Shown in pieces: positions 19,459 through 28,994 of a stretch of 28,994 bases of DNA. Position 1 is the first letter of the stretch; every line of letters starts with the position of its first letter. The DNA is from Balamuthia mandrillaris. Taxonomy: Eukaryota > Discosea > Longamoebia > Balamuthiidae. The translations under genes were made by a program, and so were the position numbers. The notes under the pieces were generated by a model. That model was given only the letters and a program-made list of their open reading frames with translations. It was not told the origin of the DNA and did not search any database. The stretch covers positions 1 to 28,994 of the forward strand of contig JAVKOQ010000540.1 of the NCBI GenBank assembly GCA_031835245.1. Direction: 5' to 3'.

Positions 19459-20814
19459 CTGTTTATTTGTCTTCGTTATAAGTACTTGGGTTATTAACCG
19501 AAAATAAATCAGATTTATACCCGTTATGTAAACAATCACACAGAGGCGACAGCTATGCTTGCAGAGCTTACCAATACCAACAAGAAGTTCAAGACTTTTC
19601 TACAAGTATGTTTCTCTCTTTTCCTTCATTTGACACCGTCTCACTTTAATATCAAATAGGAACGCATTGAAAGCCCTGAGTGCAATGGCCTTGCTCTTAA
19701 TTCATACTTGATTATGGTACGTTGGATGGTTTTCAGAATGTGTTATACTTGTTTTTGAAACGATGGCTTACCTCTTACTCATCATTATAACGGTAGCCAA
19801 TTCAACGTCTCCCGAGATACGAGTTGTTAATGAAGGTATTTTCTGTTTCTCTCTCTCTCTTGCGTTATTTGAAACAAGAATCATTTCTCACGCTCCCCCC
19901 TTTAATGTAACCAGGACTTGCTGAAATATTCGAAGGAAGAAGAGCGCGACAAGGTGCGGGAGATATTGGAGGCAGTCAAGAGTGTCTGCCAGCACGTCAA
20001 CGAGAGCAAGAAGAAGCAAGAGAATTATGCTAAGCTTTATGAAGTCCAAAGCTCATTGCTCATCAACAAGGACAAAGGGGTCCGTTAGACCACAATTCCT
20101 GTTCTCCCTACTCTTCCTATTTGTTACGCACCAACTAATGTTTCCTTCTCTCGTCTCCTTATTTTTCTTTCATTTGAAACCAAAAATAGAAATCGATAAG
20201 TTTGTTCGAGAGACCAGGAAGAAGCTTTGTAAAGGAGGGAAGAATACAGGGCAGGGAGGTTAACCAAGAAAAGGGCGGCTTGGTCTCTGGAGTCAAGAAA
20301 CCGGCCTCCAAGTTGAAGAAGTTTTACCTCTTCCTGTTTGACGATGTGCTTCTTATCACGTTGCCGACAAAGGAAGGCAAATACAAGCTGCGTCATGCCA
20401 TTTACTTGTCCCATATCTCCATGCCCAATACCAACTCTCTTGATGGTATATCCCTCCTTAGAGTCCTCTCTGCGTGCTATCCTCAGTGAACTAACCCACC
20501 CTTCTTGTTGATACAACGACAACAAACACAGAGCCTGAAGTATTTGTAGTGTATGATATTACGGGAGATCTCAGGTGGCACTTAAAGCCTGACACCCTTG
20601 AAGAGCGTAACAGTTGGGTTGAGGCCATCGAGGAGTGTGAGAGGGAACGTACGTTACCTCCTTTGTTTTAGGTTTTCCTCTTCTCGCTCTTATTTTTTTA
20701 AATCATTTAAAAAATATTATTTCAGTGTCGAAGAAGAGCACGGCAGCGGCGGGCATTTTGAGTGGGCCACAACGTGTTATCTCCCAAGACGCCAATAGTG
20801 GCGATGGGCAGTAG
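17342..20814 (+). CDS. RhoGEF with N-terminal ubiquitin-like segment and DH-PH domains
   Basis: Dbl-family exchange factors load GTP on Rho/Rac GTPases. ATG at 17342 starts MDGSSSGEEEQGIQIM. Exons 2-4 give a ubiquitin/RA-like fold (VKVPGGDSLHTLTLPAGYTV, DQVK, RAIFRQIPELNSRKWTD) and a helix (LRNIEAAREAMKQHRALEL). A long Ser/Thr-rich linker follows, probably disordered. The DH domain starts at ISREEHAEMIRQEFIKTEKT, YVSNLEAI, continues VEPLRQ and LFSREL, and has the conserved CR3 helix split by introns (LNSYLIM, PIQRLPRYELLMK), then DLLKYSKEEERDKV. The PH domain runs SLFERPGRSFVKEGRI, KLKKFYLFLFDDVLLIT, LRHAIYLSHISM, ending with its C-terminal helix LEERNSWVEAIEECERE. TAG at 20812. About 750 aa. 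Several introns carry CT arrays and one a GA array. Target GTPase not predictable. Confidence 0.93.
17563..17597. repeat. (CT)n microsatellite in a RhoGEF intron
   Basis: Starts about ten nt after the GTTTGT donor that follows the exon ending TVDQVK. Confidence 0.93.
17779..17805. repeat. (CT)n microsatellite in a RhoGEF intron
   Basis: Lies mid-intron, about 65 nt after the GTAAGC donor that follows the exon ending DFNLGLQ. Confidence 0.9.
18477..18508. repeat. (GA)n microsatellite in a RhoGEF intron, opposite polarity
   Basis: Purine repeat on the sense strand, starting directly after the donor GTATGTTGAC. It is the only clear intronic array in this window with GA on the sense strand. Confidence 0.93.
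19143..19164. repeat. (CT)n microsatellite in a RhoGEF intron
   Basis: Follows the GTACGT donor within about 18 nt, in the intron between NLEAIVS and IFVEPLRQ. Confidence 0.9.
19416..19455. repeat. (CT)n microsatellite in a RhoGEF intron
   Basis: Starts about 12 nt after the donor following FIPYLK. Confidence 0.92.
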
Positions 20815-21167
20815 ATGACGGGATTTACAGCAAAAGGGAGCCATTGACTTTTGACGCAACGGGGAGAGTTGTGTAATATTGCCACCCTTTTGTCTCTTTT
20901 CCCTCCAAACTTGTAGCATTACAGTGTATCCACAAACATACACACTACTCTGACCAATACTTAGAAAGGAGAGAGAGAGAGAGAGGGATTGCAGAGCTAA
21001 AGGAAGAAGGGCATGAGACTGATGGGTAGTGGAACAAGCGGGAACAGGAAGTTGTTTTGGGTTGGGTTGTTGTCGGAAAGCAAAGAGAGAAGAGAGAGGA
21101 GGATGTGTACGGCGGAGCAGCCAAAGGTTTATTGTTTGCGCGGTGGGAAAAAAGGAACAACCCCTCT
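20815..21167. other. Convergent intergenic region between RhoGEF and eL14
   Basis: 353 bp holding both 3' ends. On the minus strand AATAAA at 21128-21133, about 35 nt after the eL14 stop, is a good polyadenylation signal. A short GA run lies at 20969-20986. No gene seen. Confidence 0.65.
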
Positions 21168-21772
21168 TTAGATTTTGGTTCCCTTCTTCCTCTCCTCCTT
21201 GGTCAGCTTTCGGAGCTCCTGGTTCACCACACGGGATTTCTTATCGGGGAAAAATTAAGTGATTAGGAGATTAACCCTTTTAAAATAATAGTGACAAAAG
21301 AGCAAGGAAAGGTAAATAACAAACCTCCTTCCTGGCGAGCATAACCTTGAAGCGGTCAAAGTCGGAAAGGCTGGCCCTCTTGTTCTTCATGGCGAACTTC
21401 TTGGCCCAGGCAGTCTTCTCCCACTGCTCCTCAACGTTGGCCTTTTGCCAGGCAGCAACCAAAGTCTTCAAGCGGCAGCTGTGAGGAATGTCAATCTTGA
21501 TGTTTGTGAGGGACAACCTCTTGAGGGGGATAGATTGTCTCTGGATGCCGTTGATGGAGGAGGGTCCATCAATGAAGGCCTGTAACAGAGATTGATTAGG
21601 CAAAAGCGAGCAACAGAGGAGTAAAGGAAAGGGGAGTGTTGAGTTCTTGAACAACGAGAGAACGCACTCTGTTTTGGTCAAAGACATCAACGATGACGCA
21701 CAGCTTGCCGTGGTTGGGGCCATAGTTGATAACGCAAACGCGTCCCACTTCAACGAATCTGTTAAACACCAT
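21168..21772 (-). CDS. RPL14: 60S ribosomal protein eL14
   Basis: eL14 is a eukaryote/archaeal large-subunit protein with a KOW/SH3-like N-terminal domain. Three exons (21772-21668, 21579-21325, 21239-21168) join in phase 0 to give 143 aa. The start is [20 protein letters not shown], matching the family N-terminus, then [20 protein letters not shown], where the splice falls inside the conserved DQNRA. Further landmarks are [28 protein letters not shown] and the near-invariant [14 protein letters not shown]. The C-terminus is basic ([20 protein letters not shown]). Length is typical of the short protist/yeast forms, without the Ala/Lys-rich tail of animal L14. The sense strand about 100 nt upstream has a CTCTCCCCCC-T10 pyrimidine run that could be a TOP-like leader. 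A possible 5' UTR acceptor (ATCACCAG) sits 6 nt before the ATG. Confidence 0.97.
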
Positions 21773-22338
21773 TTTGGACTGGTGATCAAGTAAAAGGCAG
21801 GTAACACATTGAGTCACCGGTTTGATTGATACAAAAGCAAAGGGCTCAAAAAAAAAAGACAGGGCGGAGAAAAAAAAAAGGGGGGAGAGATCAAAGGTTT
21901 CCCTTCAAAAAGAAGACGCCCCAACCAGTGACACAAGTGGAAATCCAACACTCACCTTTGAGGGCTTTCCTTGGCTGACTCCACTGATCTATTCCGCGAC
22001 GGAGGGGGAGGCTACTCTCTATTGGAAAAAGGTTGGAACTAAAACTATTTTTTTTTGTTTGGATTGAAATTTTGAGCGAGGAAAAGAGGTGGAAGAACTC
22101 CGAACCAATGGGAGTTTGAACAATCCCAAATGGCCCCTCACGATGATTATCACGTCGACACGAAAAACTCGCCTCTTGCGAAGAACACCAACAAGGACTG
22201 GTAATATCTTCTTTCAGTTTAGTGGAGGAGAAAGTGGATGAAAAAAAGGAGACAAGAACAAATAAACAAAAAAAAATTAAATAATAAATAGCAGTACAAT
22301 GAAAACAAAGAAAGAAAAACCCGCTACATGGGGGCGGT
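21773..22338 (-). promoter_or_regulatory. eL14 upstream region and 3' region of the giant gene
   Basis: 566 bp without a supported gene. Nearest eL14 it holds homopyrimidine tracts on the minus strand (about 21850-21895), expected near a ribosomal protein promoter or TOP leader. Farther out is CGTCGACA at 22153-22160, and then AT-rich sequence (22255-22300) that is the likely 3' UTR end of the giant gene, although no AATAAA is visible there. Confidence 0.5.
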
Positions 22339-25300
22339 TTAGAAGTAGAGGGAAGGGAGGGTATGAGTGGCCCTGTGAGGCAGGAATTTAACAGAGGAAC
22401 CATCAGGCTTGAACAAGGAGATGAGGAACTCCAACACGGACTTGGCAAAGGTAGACACATCCCTGAAGTCCAACTGCAATTGAGGCTTGAGGTGCACGCC
22501 AAACACAAGCAACTCCACGGTGACGCTCGGCAGTACTCCCTGCGTCATATCCTTCATACTGCCGGACACCTCGATGGAGAGGATCTGGAAGGGGCCAGAC
22601 AAGACCTTGAAGACTTCCTCTGCAACCAACAAGACGGCATCGACAACGCCTTCCACAGCGAGCAGGGCAACGTCCGCCAGGCCGACAAAGCCCTCCACCA
22701 CACCACGAGCCAATTCCAAGGCCCATATCTCGGGATCCAACCAGGCAACAGGGAAGGCATCCACCAGGGCGCCAAAGCCCTCCACCACAAGGATGGCCAG
22801 GTCCAGGATGGCCTCTGCGGCATGCATGGCCACCCAGAGAACAGCCACCTTGGCGGCATAGTACTCGGCCCTGCCGGACAACCAGTCGTACCACTTCTTG
22901 TGGTTGTTAAAGTCCCGCTTGGCCTTTTGTAGTTCAACGTCGATACTGTGCACCTTGGCCTTGGCGGCCTGCAGCTTGCTGACAGCACCCTGCACAGCCT
23001 GTGCTACCTTCTCCTTGCCCTTGTTGATATCTGCCTTGCGCTGTTCGATGAGGCGATCCAAGTGGTCGCTGGCGGAGCGCCAGGAGTTGACTTCAGCACG
23101 GGCATCCCGGAGCTTGGCGGTGGCAGCCAGGCGGATCTCCTCAAGGGCAGCAGGAATGGCTTCCGTCAGGTACTTGATGAAGGTGAGGCTGAGCTTGCCG
23201 TAGAAGGTCCAGTCCTGAACGGCGCCAGTGGTTTGGTCCTGCACCAGGTTGCAGCGCAGGATGGCCTGGAAGAAGAACCAGTTGACCTCAATATCAGCAT
23301 AGATATTGTTGCTGTTGATGTGCACCGCAGCGTGGCTCTTTTGGCCCAGGAATGTGATGGCGCCATCAAGGTCAAAGACGGTGTCCTGAGGGCTGGCCAT
23401 GAGGAACAAGAAGTGGACGTAAGGACCGCGAGAGGTGTCCTCATAGCCGCTCAGCTCCAGCAACGGAGGCAGGATCTCCACCTTGGGCAACCACAGGCCA
23501 AATTCGGCCTCAGTGGGGCTCACGCGCATCAGAGCGCTGAAGGGAGGAAGGAAGAGGAACTGCAAGTTGCGAATATCCAGCTGGATGCCCGAAGGATAAG
23601 TTATGCCGTAAGAAGTGAACTGAGGGCCTGGGTTGAAGGAGAAGAAGAAATAGTCGCACTTGAGGTTCAACCACTCAGGCCAGGTCTCCCCTGGGGGCAT
23701 CACAAGCTTGTTGATCAGGTCTCCCACATCCAGGTTCTCCACCTTAAACAGCATGCCCGAGTTGTAGATGTTCACGAGGTTGACGCTGATGGCAAGCTCG
23801 GCGCTCTGCGTCTCAAACAGGATGATATGTCCATCCAAGTCCACTGAGTTGGGCAACATGGTCTCCCAGCTGACTCCCATGCCCAAACCACCGCTGACGA
23901 TATGAAAGCCATGCAAGCCGAAGGGATCCTCCACGCCTGGTGGCAACAAGGCAAGATGACCCTTGAACTCGATGAGGGTGACCAAGAACTCGCCACGGAA
24001 GACCATTGGCTGTTGCTTGGAGAGCTGGATGGTGGCTGTGACTTGAAGGCCAAAGTAGTTTTGGGCAGGGTCCTCAGAAATTTGAGCGATCAAGCCAACA
24101 TCATTCATGTAGAAGAAGTTTGGAATGACCTCCAATTCTCCTAAGTTGAAGAGGGCGTAGACTTTTATGGGGAGGATAGTAGGTGCGATGTTAATAGTCA
24201 TGTCCAAGCTCTGCACACCTGTCATGTCTCCGATTTGCTTCATCACTCCATGAGAAAAGTCAATGCTGCCAACCAAATTCGCTCCTATGAAAATAAGAGA
24301 GGGAAAAACCACATCAGTTGAATGTGCTAACGAGAGGTAGAGAAAACAAACCTTCTTTAAGGGTGCGCACATATGCACGGAACTCCTCCATCACGTTGTT
24401 GGTCGAAAGGAAGGTGAAGTTGCTGAGAGAAGTTACAATAAGACCTGCATGACTGGGTAGGAATCCAGTTCCAGACAGTGCAGACAGTTCATCAAAGCTA
24501 TTTGAGCCAATATCAATGAACAGACCAACTTCCCATTTGCCACCAGCTTTCACCACGAAGAAGCCCATCTCCACAGGTTCACCATCGATGAGGAGCTTGG
24601 CTTTAGCTGAGAAGAGCGGATCGACCTTCGTTATATGAATGTAGAGCTCTACGTCTACCAGCTCTATTTCGAAGAGGATATCGCTGACGAAAGAAGGGAC
24701 AGGGGCTTTCTCGAGCACATTCTCTCCAGCCAGATTATCAATCATCTGCCCCAAGCTAATGTGACCTTGGTTGACAAGCTCCGAGACCAGAATGATGCCA
24801 TCATGACTATCCACCTCCAACGACACGTTTAGGATGAGGTACTTACTGAGCTCCACGGTGAAGTAGGCAGTCACGTCATAGTACTTAGTGTTGCTATTGG
24901 GGGAGGTGAAGTTGACGCTGACTCCCGCTTCGGTGGCCTCAATGTCCTGAGCACCAATCGGAATGCTGAAGATGGGCTCTTGGCCGTGACCACGGATGCT
25001 TCCCTCGATAAAAGTTGTAACGTTGCTAAGAAAGCCATGGACAGCAACATCCAACGACTTACTCTTGCCATCAGGGAGAGGGAAGGTGATGGTAGCATTG
25101 CCAGCGAAAGCAAAGTACGGCTGGGCAGAGCGTAGTGTTAACAGAGCAGAGTTGATGGTAAGATGCTCATTTACGCGGATGGGATTGGGTATGCGCCCAG
25201 TGAACTCCCAGTCGAATTTGCTGCCCAGGTAGGCCTCGATCTCTATCATCGCGCCATCGTTGGCACTATCCATACGACGCAGGCCATCCAACCGCGGGCT

Positions 25301-28300
25301 GCTGCCATCCAACATGATAGCGACGTAAAAGTTAAGGCCTTTTTGCAGCTTCATATCCTTGTTAGGCGCTAAAGGAGAGATGCTGCCAGGGTTGAAGGTA
25401 AGGTTAGAAGAAGCCAGCGTGAATGCTGCATCCTCAAAATGAATTCCGTCGTAGGCTGCAGAGGGCAAGTCGGGGAACTGTCCCATATTCCAGGTGCTGG
25501 CAGGGAAAAGGCCCAGCACATATCTCCATGTTTTGGCAGGTAGCTGTACGAGAGGAACGCGGAACGGAGAGGGAGAAGATGGAGAAGCAGGGTGATAGGC
25601 AGTCGCTTGCGAGACAATGGCAGCTATCACATCGGCAAGTGGCAGGGAAGTGCCGTCCTCCAAGCGAATGGTAGGAAGGGTGGGGAACTCGGTTCGGTTG
25701 GCAAGGGCATGTTGAAGGGAATCCAACATGGCCAGCATTGAGTGCTGTTTCTCTCCAGTGTTCATCATCACAGCGGTTTCGTCCACGAGCTGGACGTACA
25801 GCTGTCCGTCGGCATGGTGCTGCAGATGGTATGTAACGTTTTCTTGGTCGTCGTTGATGGAAAGGAAAGTTCCACCGCCAGGGATCTTTGAGGTAGATCG
25901 AGCGGCAGTAATCAGTTGGCTGTTGGTGTCACTGCTGTATTGGAGTAGAGCCCATGATTCCTGGTATCCTGCTGATAAGGCTCCTCGAAGATGAGTCTCG
26001 ACATTTCCGCTAAGGATGCCGCCGTTAGACTCTTCCATGATCGTCATAGAGTCATAAAAGAGTTCGGCAGAGAAGAGGGAGTAGAAAGTTGGCGAGGAAG
26101 GGAGGATCGGAACTGGCTTGAGAGCAAACTCAAACTCGGTGTCATTGAAATTAGGGATGGAGGACGTGGAGCTCAAAACGAGATCCATGACTCGAGCAAA
26201 TGGCATTTGCAGGGTAGTGCCCAACTTGATGGTCGGCCAATCGCTTCGCAGCGTCAAGCTCGAACGCAGGGCATCACTAGCCTGGCGCCAAGTGTGGATC
26301 TTGCGAAGGTCAGACGCAAACACCGCCGGTCCAAGCAACGCGTTCTCCAAGCCAGCGCTAAACTGGAATTTGCCGCATGTCGGTTCCATCATAAGTCGTA
26401 CCTCGGAGAAAGCTGTGTCCAAGATGTAGGTCTTCAGAGCGGGATTCACTGAGGCAGGGTCAAGACCGAGGCTCTCGCAGAGGCTTCCTAGAGTCACAGT
26501 CGTGTTGGGCGCCACCACTCCCAGCATTTGGAAGCAACCATCAGGGGCTGGAATGTCCACATTGACGGTGATGGGCAGATCCTTCAACAACAGAAGACCG
26601 GTGATTTGGGCGTGCAGTTTCCCGGTTTGGCGGTACCATTCCAAGTCAAAGGTAACCTGCTTGATTTCCAGGTCGGCTATCTTCCAGCTGCTGTCAAGTT
26701 GCCCGGACATGGTGATGTTGTCCTTGGCAACGGTACCGTTAACGCTGAACTTGAAGAATTGGTCGGGGTCGCTGGAGGAAGAGGGCACCCACAGCATGCT
26801 TCCGTTTATCATGAAATAGGGCACAAAGTTACGGATGGCCAAGTGGAAGGTCAGCAGGGTGACGTCCTTGGCCAAGGTAATATTGGGTGGGAAGTCGATG
26901 ATCAACTCGAACTGCTCAGCGAGGTAGGCCTGGAAGAAAGTGGATTGACTGGGCAACGGGGCCAAAGCCTTAATGTTGTCCAACTGGTCGAAGAGCGAGT
27001 TCTGAAAGTCCATGTTAGCTAGGAAGGACAAGCCTCTGGGAAGCACTACGGTTTTGTTGAAGTGAATCTGTGGCACCACATAATCGTAGCTCACCGAGGG
27101 CAACGAGGAAAGAAGGAAGGTGGGCACTTCCAGCTTGAAGCGACTGAAGAAGCTCGGGGTGTGCGGGATGTTGGCCAGAGACCAGGAAGACTCGGAGAGC
27201 TTGATGTTAAGGAAGTACTCCCACGAGCCAATAGAAGAGATCTTGGATGCCTGGGCAGTGCTGTTGTGTTGCGCCAGCGCGTCGTGCAAAGTTGTGACCA
27301 GGGTCTTCAGATCGAAGCAAGCCTGAGAGCCTTCCGTGGTGCCAAAGCAGGTTTGAGGAGTAGGGAAGGTCCAGTTCTTCAGGCTGGCGGCTATCTGGTC
27401 AAAGGCATCCATAAAGTTGAGCGAGAAGGTGTACTTGAGAGAGAGTTCGGGCAGAGACTCTCCCTTATACGTTGCGTTGGAGTGGTAGAACTCGTAGAGA
27501 GAGCCGTTGATGGCCTTGAGTAGAGAGGAAACAGTCAGGCCAGGGACCTTTGGAAGAGAAACGCTGATGTTGCCCAAAGTGGTGTTGAACTTAAGAGAGG
27601 ACTCCCAAAGTTGCCTTGCCACCTGGTCCCAGGCAAAGTGCTTGAAGAACTTGGTGGAGAGGGAGGTATCAGAGCCGAAGATGGTGCTGAAGCTAAACTT
27701 GGCGTCCAACTGGAAACTGTGACAATTGGGAGAGACCACAATGGAGAGGTTTTTGAAAGTGGTGGTAAATATATCGGTGGATAGGCCGTCCATGATCGGC
27801 ACTTGCGGAAGGTTGTCCTTGCCAACGATGGTGTCCGCCAGGGTGCCAAAGTCGAGCTTGTCATCTCCATTATCCCGTGACTCCTCTCCGCTTGGCAGCA
27901 ACAGGTGCGCGGTAGGGGTTTCCTTAGCTCTGCGCACCAAACTGACAGGATGGTAGTAGTGGTAGTTCTCAGCAGCGAGAACATGGTAAGATGGTAGAGT
28001 GCTGATGATCGAAGTAAGATAGAAACAGCCGTCTGGAGCAGGAAGCTTGAGCTGCACCATGATTTTCACTAGTTCTGAGAGAATGAGCTCGCCATAAATG
28101 AAGCCAGCGAAGCTGGTGACGTTCGAAGTGCTCGAAGAAGTGGTGATATTGAACTGAATGCCAGCATTGACCAGCGTGAGATTGCCGTTGCCAATGGAGA
28201 GGTCCCATGACTGAGCGGTCTTTGCCTCAAAGGCAATAAGATTTGCAGGGAAGAGGCTGCCAGTGACCAAGAAAGACAAAGGCTCAAAACCGCTAATAAT

Positions 28301-28994
28301 GGCCTCAAACAAACCTCCTAGCGAGAAATATGGCTTGTTGGGAGGAGGTTGTGTGTGAATCTCCAGCTGTACTTCATCCAGGTTGAAGCCGGAAGCAATC
28401 TCGAGATCCACAGGAAAGGCAGCAGCAAAGTCGATGTTGCCCAGCCCGAGCAGACCCGTTAAGTTGACCAGGTCAGGGCCATGGAGGGCGTCACGGAAAC
28501 CTCGGAGGGACTCTTCAGCACTAAGCTTAAGTTGACTGAAGAAATTAAGGCCTCTGCCCAAGGAGAAGCCATCGGGGAAGCGCCACAGGACGGATCGCAT
28601 CGCCTTATCCCACAGGTCTCCAATATCTGGGGTCTTCCAGGAGGGAACCAAGCCACCGGACCAGGAGGAAAGAGCTAAAGAGGGCATGATGAATTTGATG
28701 CCACCAATTGAGCTGGGCAACGAGGGAACGAGGTTGCCCAGCTTGAAGGCCGATTGGCTCAGCATGGAAAGGCCAAACTGGAAGCCCCACTTGGGGAGGT
28801 GGAAGGAAACATTCCACATTGGGGGAGGGTTCAGGTCGAAGCTGTAGGAGGCGGTGCTGAGGGCCAGCAGGCCGTCGAAAAGAGTGATGTTGAAGCCATG
28901 CAGCTCAGGTAAGGAAAGATGAATAGAGCCCAGATCCGGATTGTCAATGGACAGCTTGTTGAACAGAGAGCGCAACAAGGGACGCAGATGGATG
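22339..28994 (-). CDS. Giant secreted/lumenal repeat protein (C-terminal ~2,200 aa; N-terminus outside window)
   Basis: Family not recognised. The reading frame is open to the window end, with one 67-nt GT-AG intron (24285-24351) joining RTLKE to GANLVGSIDF. The stop is TAA at 22339 after THTLPSLYF. The protein is beta-strand-rich and made of about four degenerate units of 500-565 aa. Anchors are RGLNFFSQL (about 28555), RGLSFLANM (27030), KGLNFYVAI (25335) and probably SGIQLDI (about 23580), with downstream partners PYFSLGG, PYFMING, PYFAFAG and PYVHFLF. An APDGCF motif occurs twice, with a diverged SHDGII as a third. At least 25 N-x-S/T sequons lie upstream of 24352 and none that I can find downstream. 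The tail has a charged coiled coil (LRDARAEVNSWRSASDHLDR to LQKAKRDFNNHKK), then long hydrophobic helices rich in Ala/Val/Leu with acidic residues, then another beta region. A large extracellular, vacuolar or lipid-handling protein is plausible; function unknown. Confidence 0.88.
23220..23640 (-). repeat. Possible giant-protein repeat unit 4 core
   Basis: Contains SGIQLDIRNLQF (about 23550-23600) and RGPYVHFLFLM (about 23400-23435) at the offset predicted from unit 3. Similarity is weak, so this rests mostly on spacing. Confidence 0.35.
24788..25360 (-). repeat. Giant-protein repeat unit 3 core
   Basis: Contains QKGLNFYVAIML (about 25313-25355), QPYFAFAGN (about 25099-25122) and a diverged VSLEVDSHDGIILVSEL (about 24788-24830), offset roughly 1.7 kb from unit 2. 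The Cys-Phe of the PDGCF motif is lost. Confidence 0.6.
26522..27060 (-). repeat. Giant-protein repeat unit 2 core
   Basis: Contains PRGLSFLANMDF (about 27010-27050), VPYFMINGS (about 26805-26822) and IPAPDGCFQMLG (about 26522-26550), offset roughly 1.5 kb from unit 1. Confidence 0.65.
28017..28600 (-). repeat. Giant-protein repeat unit 1 core (anchors GLNF, PYF, PDGCF)
   Basis: Contains RGLNFFSQL, then NKPYFSLGG at about 28320-28340, then LPAPDGCFYLTSI at about 28017-28041. The order and spacing recur in the next unit. Confidence 0.65.

Noticed and set aside
22363-23847. Long plus-strand ORFs antisense to the giant gene
   Set aside because: Shadows caused by high GC at the third codon position of the minus-strand gene; no recognisable domains.
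1-28994. Transposons, retroelements, viral fossils, operon or toxin-antitoxin systems
   Set aside because: No transposase, reverse transcriptase, capsid or polymerase motifs, no terminal repeats and no target-site duplications seen; genes are ordinary eukaryotic, spliced and individually spaced.

Overview
This is an intron-rich, gene-dense nuclear window from a unicellular eukaryote with moderate GC. Introns are GT-AG, mostly about 60-150 nt. Gene spacing is 90-750 bp. An amoebozoan, for example a discosean amoeba such as Balamuthia, would fit, but no taxonomic marker here proves it. I see no transposon, viral fossil, CRISPR array or intact RNA gene.

Layout from left to right: (1) the 3' part of an unrecognised + strand gene with one or two ubiquitin-fold-like segments (48-1857); (2) an RBR E3 ubiquitin ligase with an N-terminal CUE-like domain (- strand, 1991-4343); (3) VPS52 of the GARP/EARP tethering complexes (+, 4546-7576), head-to-head with the RBR gene across 202 bp; (4) a small 83-aa charged protein (+, 7872-8276); (5) NCBP1/CBP80, the large nuclear cap-binding subunit (+, 8480-12479); (6) AAAS/aladin, a WD40 nucleoporin with an unusual N-terminal extension (-, 12566-15452), tail-to-tail with NCBP1; (7) a secreted cysteine-containing protein of unknown family (+, 15766-16588); (8) a DH-PH RhoGEF with a ubiquitin-like N-terminus and a Ser-rich linker (+, 17342-20814); (9) ribosomal protein eL14 (-, 21168-21772); (10) the 3' 6.6 kb of a giant glycoprotein-like gene (-, 22339 to the window end) built of about four degenerate 500-565-aa units, then a coiled-coil and hydrophobic-helix tail.

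Most genes are unrelated housekeeping genes: vesicle tethering, cap binding, nuclear pore, ribosome and Rho signalling. NCBP1 and AAAS both act in nuclear RNA export, but their adjacency is probably chance. The two strongest unexplained signals are the giant repeat protein, which has one intron in 6.6 kb and many N-glycosylation sequons confined to its N-terminal part, and pyrimidine microsatellites that sit in introns, almost always CT on the sense strand and often starting within 5-30 nt of the 5' splice site.
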